A stretch of 64,000 nt of DNA from assembly GCF_009724685.1 (NCBI RefSeq), contig NZ_WMEF01000003.1, forward strand, positions 248,001 through 312,000. The letters are read 5' to 3'. Positions within the stretch are counted from its first letter, which is position 1. Each line of letters starts with the position of its first letter. A program made the position numbers and the translations under genes. The stretch is from Lysinibacillus cavernae (GTDB taxonomy: Bacteria; Bacillota; Bacilli; Bacillales_A; Planococcaceae). The notes beneath the pieces are model-generated. The model was not told where the DNA came from. It made no database searches and saw only the letters and a list, made by a program, of their open reading frames with translations. Below are positions 1 to 8,540 of this stretch, piece by piece.

Positions 1-415
1 CTACAAGTACTTTACCTGAAAAATAGCCGTATAGCAGAATAAACATAATCGTTAAACTAACACAAATTCCTGTTATTAAAACAAATGAATGGCCTATGAA
101 GAAAGCTGCTATTGAGAAACAAACGACAGAAACGAATGGCAATAGCAAAATAGAAGGATTTTGCGCTCTTTCTATATTCATTACATTTGTAAAACCTACA
201 AGAAATAGTAAAGTAAATGGAATCGTCAAATAGCCTAATTCGATAGCACTACCTAAACTAATATGACTAACCTCGAGTTTTCCGACCATTATTATGACAA
301 GTGACGCACAAATTTCACCAAGCAACCCCCAAATGCTTGATAATTTAAAAGCTTGAGTAAGCTTATCTGAAATTACAATTAAAAAGATACCAATAAACAA
401 AGCTACATATAACAA
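1..415 (-). CDS. Truncated MraY/WecA/TagO-like membrane protein (partial)
   Basis: The frame runs leftward from a TTG at 415 behind a strong GAGGAGGG ribosome site and is open to the window edge (about 138 residues seen). It is almost all hydrophobic, with four or so membrane segments. The stretch IPFTLLFLVGFTNVMN resembles the IPxTLLWxVGxTNAxNLxDG core of MraY/TagO glycosyl-1-phosphate transferases. The family's DGLDGLA motif is replaced by IERAQNP, and the protein begins near the second catalytic-Asp region (ISDK where the family has DD), so the N-terminal third is missing. It is either a non-catalytic relative or a decayed gene. It lies downstream of a polysaccharide operon but beyond its terminator. 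Confidence 0.55.
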   Translation of the reverse strand, partial: MLYVALFIGIFLIVISDKLTQAFKLSSIWGLLGEICASLVIIMVGKLEVSHISLGSAIELGYLTIPFTLLFLVGFTNVMNIERAQNPSILLLPFVSVVCFSIAAFFIGHSFVLITGICVSLTIMFILLYGYFSGKVLV

Positions 416-600
416 ATTTTACCCTCCTCAAATAATTCTTTAGCAAATACATATTCTTAATTAAATTATACATTATATGTAAAAAAATAACACAAATACC
501 ATGGCTATTCTTATTAAATTAATCCTACATCGTTCGTATAAGTACATTTTTTACAAGAAATTTTACAATGTTCGTTTCACCTTATCCCACCAAATAACTT

Positions 601-645
601 AAAAATAAAAAGATAGAATCAACAACGAATTGTGATTCTATCTTT
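601..645 (-). terminator. Terminator of the yda-type polysaccharide operon
   Basis: A perfect 13-bp inverted repeat (609-621 with 633-645, arm AAAGATAGAATCA) follows the ydaN stop. In the minus direction it is followed by a T-rich run. Confidence 0.8.
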
Positions 646-696
646 ATTTAAATGCTGTGTAACTCATTGTTGAATTTTATAAAAGCACGCGACTTT

Positions 697-2739
697 TTAT
701 TGTTTCAATTGATTTTTCTTCCTTTTACGAAGGATGATGTATAGAATAACTGCGATGACCATAATAAGCCCTATAAATTCCGCAATTAAGACAAATGATA
801 TTTCTCCTTTTTTATCCACTTTCACATCACTATTATTATCGTTTTGATCCACTGCCACTACAAATTGTCCTTCTTTCGTTTCTATCGCAGCAGCTGTCGG
901 TGTATCAGTTTCTTTTAAATGTGCATAAAAATCTCCTTTTACGGAAGTCTCATCTAACGATTGAATCCATAATAAAGGTTGTTTCGATTGCCAGAAGTTC
1001 TTCGACACATAAGCATATTGATTAATCGCCTCAGGTAAAAATCCTTGTTGGATTAACTGTTCTGATGTATGAGGAATAGTTGCAGCATGTTGTGAAAGCC
1101 ATGTCAGATGATTAATATCTCCCATAAATATTACTGCATGTTTTTGTAATTCTTTCTCTGAGACATCCCTGTCCTTCTTCAGTGTGATTTGCGCCATTTT
1201 TCCATTCATCATCAATGCTTTATACATAGATACCATTGTGGCATCTTGAATCGTTTCATTATCAGGAATAACCACTAACGTATTTTCATGAAAGGCATTG
1301 GGAAAATCGCGTAAGGTAAAGGTCGGCTCGGCTGCATCTTTTGTAATGGATAACGAGCTGTCACTATCAATATACAGCCAATATCTTTCATTGGTCGTTT
1401 CACATGGATCTTCTAATTGGAAACCCGTTACCTCAAATCGGATATCTGTCATTGATTGTTTATTTAACACATTGGTTTGAATTGGTATCGCTACCTCATA
1501 CATATCTGCTGTCGTTTGTTCTAATTTTCGTAAATCTACCGAATGTGGGACATTATTGATATAGACAATTAATTCGAGTTTTCGATCCTCATCCTCTTCA
1601 CTGCTTGGTATAGTAGCTGATTTTTTTAATACCAATTGCATAACTGCTTCTTTATTTGCCTCTAATTGTGGCAAGGAAACATAATAATGAGGTGTCATTG
1701 TAGCTTGACTAGACAAAAGTCTGTCCTCAAAGCCAAATTGTTTGAATGGAATGATTGTATCAGATGTATGTTCTAATTTCGGTACATCTTTAATTGCTAT
1801 AGTATCACCAATTAATTGCTCGAACAGTCTAGCTTCTGTTAAAAAGGATAGTCGATCTTGAATAGTCTGTGCACGTGAAGAAGTCACAGCTAAAAGTGGT
1901 ACCTTTTGATTAGAGTCTGTATTCAGTAGTTCTTGCATTGTAAGTGTCATCGAATCATCTGTAACATTTACCTTTTCTAATATAATTTTAAATAGGTTTG
2001 TACTAAATTCATTTTTTGCACCTACGAGTACGATTGGCCCAGACACCTTATTAACAGCATCTTCACGTTTAATCTGAACATCTGTGTTACCATGTTCTGA
2101 TAGATAGGCTGAAAGCTGGTATCCACTATTTAAAGTGGCTTCAGAAGCTTGCTTTGGTAAAATAACCGTTGTTGTATATCCCTCATAGCCCAAAAATGCT
2201 GTAGGGTAACTATTTAATGACCAGGCTTGGCGTTCCTCATTAAATGCTGAAATAGATGACAGTATTTCAATCCGCAACCAATTACCAGCATTACCAGGAG
2301 GAACACAAATCCCTTCTTTAAGAATTCCATAAAAACTTGCTGTAATTTTATGAGAACCTTGTAGGAGTGCTTCTTTTGGAAGGTTGACTGTAACAGTCTG
2401 TTTTAGTAAATCTGCTTTCAACGGTACTGTTTTGAGCGCAACATCATCCACTTTCACTGTGAAGGAGGATGGTGCTATTAATAGTTCTGAATGTTGGATG
2501 TGAAATGTAACTTGTTGGTTATTTGACGGTACATCCTCGGTTAGATTGTAATAAAAATCTCTGGACGAAGAAGGTCCCTGTAATTCTATTGGTTGTGCTA
2601 ATAAAGGCTTGTTCTGCTGTTGATTGCCTTCAATTGCAATTGTTTTGTCATCCACGGTAATGGTAGCCGCAACTGCATCGTTAGCTAAACATAAAAAACC
2701 AATAAAAAATAAAAGTAAATAGAAGAATTTGGCTCTCAT
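697..2739 (-). CDS. ydaN: BcsB-like exopolysaccharide export/synthase accessory protein (YdaN-like)
   Basis: This 680-residue protein has an N-terminal signal peptide (to about residue 25), a long extracytoplasmic beta-rich body and one C-terminal membrane segment followed by RKRKK. That layout matches BcsB, the cellulose synthase partner, and YdaN, the last gene of the B. subtilis ydaJKLMN operon. Its likely role is to hold or guide the nascent polymer at the outer membrane face next to the YdaM-type synthase. Its ATG overlaps the stop of the upstream synthase gene (TAATG), implying translational coupling, and a GGAGCGG ribosome site lies inside that gene. The family assignment rests on layout and gene order. 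Confidence 0.78.
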   Translation of the reverse strand: MRAKFFYLLLFFIGFLCLANDAVAATITVDDKTIAIEGNQQQNKPLLAQPIELQGPSSSRDFYYNLTEDVPSNNQQVTFHIQHSELLIAPSSFTVKVDDVALKTVPLKADLLKQTVTVNLPKEALLQGSHKITASFYGILKEGICVPPGNAGNWLRIEILSSISAFNEERQAWSLNSYPTAFLGYEGYTTTVILPKQASEATLNSGYQLSAYLSEHGNTDVQIKREDAVNKVSGPIVLVGAKNEFSTNLFKIILEKVNVTDDSMTLTMQELLNTDSNQKVPLLAVTSSRAQTIQDRLSFLTEARLFEQLIGDTIAIKDVPKLEHTSDTIIPFKQFGFEDRLLSSQATMTPHYYVSLPQLEANKEAVMQLVLKKSATIPSSEEDEDRKLELIVYINNVPHSVDLRKLEQTTADMYEVAIPIQTNVLNKQSMTDIRFEVTGFQLEDPCETTNERYWLYIDSDSSLSITKDAAEPTFTLRDFPNAFHENTLVVIPDNETIQDATMVSMYKALMMNGKMAQITLKKDRDVSEKELQKHAVIFMGDINHLTWLSQHAATIPHTSEQLIQQGFLPEAINQYAYVSKNFWQSKQPLLWIQSLDETSVKGDFYAHLKETDTPTAAAIETKEGQFVVAVDQNDNNSDVKVDKKGEISFVLIAEFIGLIMVIAVILYIILRKRKKNQLKQ

Positions 2740-4010
2740 TATTCCGCTCCTTTATCTGATTGCTTTGAAAATCGCTCTGTTTTATACCATTGAACTTCTT
2801 GTCCAGTAAACATGCGTTTTATTTCTAACAGTAATGACCAAACGACTAGTACGATCCACATTTGTGAATAAGTAAAATACATAAGTATGACATAGAAGAA
2901 ATTTTTTCGATTCATTTCTGTTTTTTCAATACTTAAAGTAATCATCACTTCACCTAGGAATAGTAAAAAGGCTAAAACCCATAAAACAAGGGCAATGTCG
3001 CCAACGGTCAAGCCGATATCATAAAATAAATTAATAATAAATAAGGCATTGGATAAAATAACGCCAAAGAAAAATAAGAAATAAGTAAAGAAGAAGTAAA
3101 ATAAATCAAAAATAATACTTTTTCTTTTTAGTGTGAAAAATTGGCTTAAAAACTTCAGGACTACATATTGATTGCCCCTTGCCCACCTTGTTCGTTGCTT
3201 CCACCATACTTTTAAAGTTTCTGGCTCCTGCTCCCAAGTAATAGCTTTTGGGAAAAAGCGAATGTGGTAGCCTAAATTATAGACACGAATGGTCAGTTCT
3301 GTATCTTCGGCTAATGCTTTTACATCCCATCCACCTAACCGCTCTAATACGGAGCGTCTAATAGCAAAATTGGTCCCCGGAATGGTTGCCACCTTAAACC
3401 ATTTCCAACGTCCCCCTTGAGCCATCCACTGGAAACATATCGTTTCAATATTGATAAATCGTGTTAACCATGTTTCAGCTGCATTGATGACACGAAATTT
3501 CCCTACTGTTGCAGCTGCTTTAGGATCATTCATTAGCCCCATTACTAAATACCAAACTGCCATTCGCTCAGGTGTATTATCAGCATCATAGACCACTACA
3601 ATATCCCCTGTAGAATCGGCTAAAGCTGAATTTAATGCCGAGGATTTACCTTTACCTTTGTTAGGCTCTACGGTTTCAATGACACGAATAAATGAAAATT
3701 TTTCAGCGTATTTTAAGGCGATTTCACCAGTTTCATCTGAGGAGTTATCATTAATGACAATGACCTCTAATTGATCTTTTGGATAATATAAGCGAGACAT
3801 GGCCCTTAGTGTTTGTTCAATCACAATCGCTTCATTGTGAGCGGGTATAAAAACACTGACTGAGGGAACCTTGTCCATTTTTTTAGACCAATCATCAATG
3901 GGCTTTTCAAATGAACGAAAGTGTAAATAACCACCTTCCATTAAAAACATATGGTATAGCAGCATTATCCAAATGAGGAAAAGTGAAATAAAGAATAATG
4001 TATTAGCCAT
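2739..4010 (-). CDS. ydaM: Processive family-2 glycosyltransferase, membrane synthase (YdaM-like)
   Basis: A BcsA/PgaC-type synthase of 423 residues with one N-terminal membrane helix, a cytoplasmic GT-A domain and several C-terminal helices. Visible motifs are DAD near residues 142-144, ED near 235-236 (acceptor base) and QRTRW near 272-276, the signature of processive enzymes. No PilZ domain follows, so c-di-GMP control would come through the neighbouring degenerate GGDEF protein. The ATG at 4010 is chosen because GAGGAGAGG stands just upstream; it overlaps the end of the previous gene. The sugar polymerised cannot be told from sequence. Confidence 0.88.
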   Translation of the reverse strand: MANTLFFISLFLIWIMLLYHMFLMEGGYLHFRSFEKPIDDWSKKMDKVPSVSVFIPAHNEAIVIEQTLRAMSRLYYPKDQLEVIVINDNSSDETGEIALKYAEKFSFIRVIETVEPNKGKGKSSALNSALADSTGDIVVVYDADNTPERMAVWYLVMGLMNDPKAAATVGKFRVINAAETWLTRFINIETICFQWMAQGGRWKWFKVATIPGTNFAIRRSVLERLGGWDVKALAEDTELTIRVYNLGYHIRFFPKAITWEQEPETLKVWWKQRTRWARGNQYVVLKFLSQFFTLKRKSIIFDLFYFFFTYFLFFFGVILSNALFIINLFYDIGLTVGDIALVLWVLAFLLFLGEVMITLSIEKTEMNRKNFFYVILMYFTYSQMWIVLVVWSLLLEIKRMFTGQEVQWYKTERFSKQSDKGAE

Positions 4011-5445
4011 TGGTTTTCCTCTCCTCAAATAATCTCTTACGTAAAGTAATACGTAAACGCAAGGTACTTATAAAAAATAATGTAACAAACATGGAAACAA
4101 TCAAGACTAGTACCCATAAGATTAATTCAAATGGTCGTTCATCAAATAAAATTTTTAAACGTTCTATTTTAGAAAACGATAGATGAATGGTTTGTTCACC
4201 ATTTTCATGTTGTACGATGGAAATATTTTCTGATTTTACTTGTTGTTTCGTTTGTCGGAAATTGAATAGCTCAATTTGTGGATGTTCACTTAAATAATCT
4301 ACAAGACCCTTTACATAGGTCGCATTCAGATAAGCTGGATATTGAATGCCAATGACAGACCTAGGAACTTTTAATAAAAGGTCTATTTTCTGTTTCACAG
4401 GATATAAAGGATAGATATCCCTATCCACAATCGTTCCCACCGTCATCGGATATATTGTGTGATGTTCTAATTGCGAAAGATATAGTTGTTGATCTCCTTG
4501 TTGGATATTCCCTTTAAATAGGGAACTATCCCCACGATTTATTGTAGGAATGATTTTACGAAGAACTAAATAATTAAGACTTTTTTCAGTTGAAATGGCA
4601 GAAGAAAGGATGAATGGATAACCTTCTTTTTGTAATTTTTGTAAATAGCTCAATAATTTTTTGTTATCGTGTAAATAATATGATTTGTTTTCACTTTCAT
4701 CCAATAGGATTGGCGTTACTTCAAGAGCAATCGGAATTCTTTTTTCAGAAAATTCCATCACCACCTCTTGTAACGTTTGTACATCTGTCTTCATATTAAT
4801 ATCTGTTAAAACAATAAAGGCAGGATGTATTTGTGGCTTTGGTAATTGCAAAAGCTCACCTATAATAGCTGGCCATTGATACTGCATTGTGTCGCTATTT
4901 ATGAAATCTCCGATATAAGACCAATTGTGCTTTTTCATGATAAAAGGATAGGACTGATTTAAAGATGAAGCCATCTTTACTACTTCATAATCCACAGATG
5001 GTTTTACACTTTTCCACTGAACAGGACTGTTTAAACCTTCTTCACCTATAGCTCGAAGTTCCACGATTGGACCTACCTGCCATTTGGAAAAAGGGGAAAA
5101 CTGGAGAGCATTTTCACCAATCATCACTGCTGGCCCTTGAAATTGATCCACTGCAGAGCTTGCATTTTGTGGAATGTTGGTTGGATAAGTATTTAAAACG
5201 ACCATACGTTTATATGGTTGAAGCATCTGTTGGTTTACTTCCTCTATCGAGAAAACATCTACTGACGTATAGACCTGAAGTATCTCTTGTAATGCTCGTA
5301 CATCATTATTTGGCTGTTGGGTACTTGTGGCGAAGATCAACGCAATGTCCTTCTCAGCTTCTGCTGCATGTACTGTTTCACTTTTTACGAAAGTATAAAA
5401 ACAAAGCAATCCAATGGCGAGCCAAAAGCTATATTTAGAGCGCAC
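4003..5445 (-). CDS. ydaL: DUF2334 (YdaL-like) extracytoplasmic protein of the EPS operon
   Basis: 480 residues with a signal peptide ending near residue 27, a large extracytoplasmic domain and a C-terminal membrane helix (about 445-468) with a basic tail. The body resembles DUF2334, a polysaccharide-deacetylase-like (NodB-type barrel) family, as in B. subtilis YdaL. It may trim or deacetylate the polymer, or act as a scaffold; activity is not shown. The start is GTG at 5445, inside the last codons of ydaK (11-base overlap), which points to coupled translation. Confidence 0.72.
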   Translation of the reverse strand: MRSKYSFWLAIGLLCFYTFVKSETVHAAEAEKDIALIFATSTQQPNNDVRALQEILQVYTSVDVFSIEEVNQQMLQPYKRMVVLNTYPTNIPQNASSAVDQFQGPAVMIGENALQFSPFSKWQVGPIVELRAIGEEGLNSPVQWKSVKPSVDYEVVKMASSLNQSYPFIMKKHNWSYIGDFINSDTMQYQWPAIIGELLQLPKPQIHPAFIVLTDINMKTDVQTLQEVVMEFSEKRIPIALEVTPILLDESENKSYYLHDNKKLLSYLQKLQKEGYPFILSSAISTEKSLNYLVLRKIIPTINRGDSSLFKGNIQQGDQQLYLSQLEHHTIYPMTVGTIVDRDIYPLYPVKQKIDLLLKVPRSVIGIQYPAYLNATYVKGLVDYLSEHPQIELFNFRQTKQQVKSENISIVQHENGEQTIHLSFSKIERLKILFDERPFELILWVLVLIVSMFVTLFFISTLRLRITLRKRLFEERKTNG

Positions 5446-6292
5446 TTGTTTTCATCTCTCTTTCCAGTTCTGCTAAACGTTCATCAAACGTGGATTCCAT
5501 AAGTGGATGATAGGTAAAGAAGCTAGTTTTATAACTTAACGTAACCCATCTCCCGTTTAACAATTGGTGATTTTTTAATGCTTGGTCCAATTTGTCATAA
5601 ATAACTTCCATATGGAGGTCTGTCGTATCAATTAGCAGTAACCCAATATAATTTTCACGAAATCGAAATTTTTTATCTGTTTGTCTGACTGTCTGTTGAA
5701 TTTTCAGTGAAAGCTGTTGCCATAAATGCTGCGCTTCTTTAGCCCCATAAAGCTTTTGGAATTTATCATAATTCTCAAGCTTCAATAGCACAAAGACAAA
5801 AGTATGCTTATGACGATCTGCCCTACGCATCTCTTCATTGACACTTATTCGCATACGTGTTTCATTATCAAACCCGGTTTCAACATCAATGGCTATATAG
5901 TTCCTTACATCTGCTTGCAATTTTCTTAAATAGTTTTCCTGTTCCTTCATTAATTCATGTACCTTCCCTGCACAAAGAATTAATAACAATAACAAAATTC
6001 CGTATGCGAAAAACATCTGCATGGAAAAGGAAGGGCTTAAAAATGTCACTGTTCCGGATATGCCAGTATAGAGTAAGGTTGTACCTGTAATAAAAATAAA
6101 TACTAAGCTACTTATTAGCCCAATCACGGTCCCTTTCCAAAGTGTGAGGACAATTAAAAGCATTAAAAAAATGTATAGTAATAAACCATCCACATCTTGA
6201 CGCAGTAAAAAATATGCAGGTATTTGTAACAATAAAATGAGTAAGGTTCCGTAAACAAAAATAGCTCTATTTCTAGTCATTGTTGTACGCAT
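5435..6292 (-). CDS. ydaK: Membrane protein with degenerate GGDEF domain; probable c-di-GMP receptor (YdaK-like)
   Basis: Four or so membrane helices (residues 10-110) precede a GGDEF-fold domain (about 130-270). The active-site GGDEF is replaced by RENYI (212-216), so cyclase activity is not expected. The allosteric RxxD I-site is kept as RQTD (203-206), at the correct five-residue distance. B. subtilis YdaK and Listeria PssE have this same pattern and act as c-di-GMP receptors switching on a polysaccharide synthase. The ATG at 6292 follows GGGAGG and overlaps ydaJ. c-di-GMP binding here is inferred from the motif. Confidence 0.85.
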   Translation of the reverse strand: MRTTMTRNRAIFVYGTLLILLLQIPAYFLLRQDVDGLLLYIFLMLLIVLTLWKGTVIGLISSLVFIFITGTTLLYTGISGTVTFLSPSFSMQMFFAYGILLLLLILCAGKVHELMKEQENYLRKLQADVRNYIAIDVETGFDNETRMRISVNEEMRRADRHKHTFVFVLLKLENYDKFQKLYGAKEAQHLWQQLSLKIQQTVRQTDKKFRFRENYIGLLLIDTTDLHMEVIYDKLDQALKNHQLLNGRWVTLSYKTSFFTYHPLMESTFDERLAELEREMKTSAL

Positions 6293-7337
6293 TTTCTACC
6301 TCCCTTTCTGCTAATAGTGGTAGTAAATTATCAAAACTATGTGTGGACTGTGTATTTTTATCGACATAGCCTGTTGAAGCATCTTTCAAGTCTGCCATTT
6401 TGCCAATGAACTGCTGTGCCATTTGTCGCTCGCCTATTGCAAGCATATATCGCGCTGCCATTGCATAAACGGCCGGTGACTCATAGCTAACGGTCGGTTG
6501 ATTCGTTTGTGCATTATAACGACCATATAATTTCCCGTCTCTTTTCAGAAGATTTAACAGCCAGTCTTTAAATGGTACTGTGTCACTTTTCGTAGAAGCT
6601 AGATGATAAGCTGTATATAATTGATCAATCATGTGCAGTTCTTCGTCAAACACATATTGTTTAGAGGGAATATCATAATATTTCGGAAAGAATCCTTCTT
6701 CCGCTATTGGAGCATTTTGTAAAATATCTACTTGCTGCTGAACTTGTTGTTGTGATAACAGTCCGTGTTTCTCCATCTGCTGGAAGGCTGATGGCATAAT
6801 ATAGCTCATTGTTAACGTGTTCGCTTGGTGATGGCTATGAATATCTACAAAATCTACAAATAGTTCCTGATTCATCCCATATTGAACCAAATTATCTCCA
6901 ATTTTTTTACCCAATTGTACATAAGTTGAATCCTGCCATTTTTCACCAGCTTCTAGTAAAACACGAATGATTCGTAAATCATCAATCAATGCATTAACAG
7001 AAGCTTTTTTTGAGCCTTCTATTCGCCAGACAATAAAGTCATTTGTTAAAAAAAAGGACTTCATGACGCTCATTTGATCATTGAAACGAGTCTGATCATC
7101 TTTTTCTAATAAGTAAGCAAGCCATAACCCTATGGACTCAGATAAATATAGATCATTTTGGTTAGTTAAATCTGTGCTTAACAACCCTTTATCATTCATT
7201 AAATCTTGAATGACAAATTGCTCCGTCGGTGAAAGAGGTTCTTTTGGCAAAGCTACTTTTTTACCCGTACAACTAATTGAAAGAAGGACTACACTACTGA
7301 TTAACAGAAACCATTTGAATTTTACAATTTTTTTCAA
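6273..7337 (-). CDS. ydaJ: GH8-like lipoprotein of the EPS operon (YdaJ-like)
   Basis: The first gene of the operon. The N-terminus is a lipoprotein signal (MKKIVKFK, hydrophobic core, LLSIS then Cys), followed by an all-helical glycoside hydrolase 8-like domain of about 330 residues. Homologues are B. subtilis YdaJ and Listeria PssZ, the latter reported to degrade or remodel the operon's own polysaccharide. The start is uncertain: TTG at 7337 gives a clean MKK signal peptide nine bases after GAGG, while ATGs at 7346 and 7343 lie too close to that site. GH8 catalytic residues were not checked by alignment. Confidence 0.7.
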   Translation of the reverse strand: MKKIVKFKWFLLISSVVLLSISCTGKKVALPKEPLSPTEQFVIQDLMNDKGLLSTDLTNQNDLYLSESIGLWLAYLLEKDDQTRFNDQMSVMKSFFLTNDFIVWRIEGSKKASVNALIDDLRIIRVLLEAGEKWQDSTYVQLGKKIGDNLVQYGMNQELFVDFVDIHSHHQANTLTMSYIMPSAFQQMEKHGLLSQQQVQQQVDILQNAPIAEEGFFPKYYDIPSKQYVFDEELHMIDQLYTAYHLASTKSDTVPFKDWLLNLLKRDGKLYGRYNAQTNQPTVSYESPAVYAMAARYMLAIGERQMAQQFIGKMADLKDASTGYVDKNTQSTHSFDNLLPLLAEREVENAYNND

Positions 7338-7612
7338 AGTCATCATCCTCAACAATCGTTATCTTTCTATAATGAAATCCCGATTTTATATTATAGTATA
7401 CATCAGATAGATTGGCTAAACTTTTACATGAGTAGAGTCCTATATTATCCAAACTCAATAAAAAAAGATGTCTGATTAAGGTCTATAGACCCACCAAACA
7501 CCTCTGGTTAATTAGATGAAATTAATATATTTTTATAAATTTATATTAAAAACAAAAATTGTTATTACAAAGAATTTTTGGTATATACCAATTGCTTCAA
7601 TTTAGATTGGCT
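7338..7612 (-). promoter_or_regulatory. Upstream region of the EPS operon with two perfect palindromes
   Basis: This AT-rich gap carries a TATAAT -10 candidate on the minus strand (7390-7395) with no good -35. Upstream of it lie two perfect palindromes, GGTCTATAGACC (7480-7491) and TTGGTATATACCAA (7578-7591). No riboswitch was recognised. The palindromes could be operators. Confidence 0.35.
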
Positions 7613-8152
7613 TTACTTAACAAGCTGTAAAATCGTTTTAAATTGTGGATGATCAGCACGTTGTAAAAGCTCATATAAAATCATTTCTGTACTAGTTGGA
7701 TAAATACCGAGTGCATTCATCTTATTCAGTCCAATTTCTTTATTTGCCTTTGTTCGAGAAGATACAGCGTCTACCACAACCTCCACTTCAAATCCTTGTT
7801 CCTTCAGTTGTCTTGCTGTTTGATACACACAAATATGCGCTTCAATGCCTGTGACAATAAATTGGGTACGTCCACTTTCCTTCATTGCCTCTACAAATGC
7901 CTCTTCCTGACACGCACTGAAGGCCATTTTAGCAATGGGTTGTCCTTTTATATGCTGAGCTATATCAAGTGCTGTTCCACCTAAACGACTTGGATTTTGT
8001 TCTAGCCATAAAATAGGTACTTCAAGTGCTTGCATTGCTTGTACCAACTTTGCTACATTGTCAATCACCACTTCGCTATCATCAACAATCGTTGCTAACT
8101 TTCCTTGCACGTCAACGACAACTAAACATGTTTTCTCTACTGTAAACATCAT
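7613..8152 (-). CDS. Isochorismatase-family cysteine hydrolase
   Basis: About 180 residues, the usual length for the family. The catalytic triad is visible: Asp in VVVDVQGK near the N-terminus, Lys in IAKMAFSA, and Cys in TGIEAHICVYQTA. Members hydrolyse isochorismate, nicotinamide or ureido compounds; the substrate here cannot be told. It stands alone between the EPS operon and serC. ATG at 8152 is chosen for the AAGGGG site six bases upstream. Confidence 0.85.
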   Translation of the reverse strand: MMFTVEKTCLVVVDVQGKLATIVDDSEVVIDNVAKLVQAMQALEVPILWLEQNPSRLGGTALDIAQHIKGQPIAKMAFSACQEEAFVEAMKESGRTQFIVTGIEAHICVYQTARQLKEQGFEVEVVVDAVSSRTKANKEIGLNKMNALGIYPTSTEMILYELLQRADHPQFKTILQLVK

Positions 8153-8540
8153 GAACACCCCTTTTCGTTTCTCTAATAGTATTATACAAAAAATCTGCTT
8201 TACATGTCGTAAAGTAATCTAACCTTTTTCTCCTAGAAAATAAATTTTATCGCATACTGTTCTTCCTTTCGAAATAACAGAATATTTCGCACAATATAAA
8301 CACGAACATTATCGTTTGAATTCAAGATAAATAAGTTTAAATCACTAAAATATAACTTTATTTTTAAAAACCAACCTTCAATTCGTTCGTGTTTTGTTTA
8401 AAAAACATGCTTAAATGTGTACATTTTGTTGCGAGCCTGTCGCTATTCTGCTCAAATAGTAAGAATTTTATTTTTTCTCTTGAAAATTAGGGTATAATCC
8501 AGTAAAGTTCTGTTATTAACCAAACAAGGAGTGTACCACT
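8153..8540. promoter_or_regulatory. serC upstream region with inverted CGAAC motifs
   Basis: This AT-rich gap holds a 10-base inverted pair: AAACACGAAC at 8298-8307 and its complement GTTCGTGTTT at 8385-8394. Each resembles the PurR half-site of Bacillales (core CGAAC). A TATAAT -10 candidate lies at 8493-8498 without a convincing -35. PurR control is inferred only. Confidence 0.35.

Noticed and set aside
530-577. Two GTTCGT motifs upstream of the first gene as a PurBox pair
   Set aside because: They are in direct, not inverted, orientation and the flanks match the PurR site poorly.
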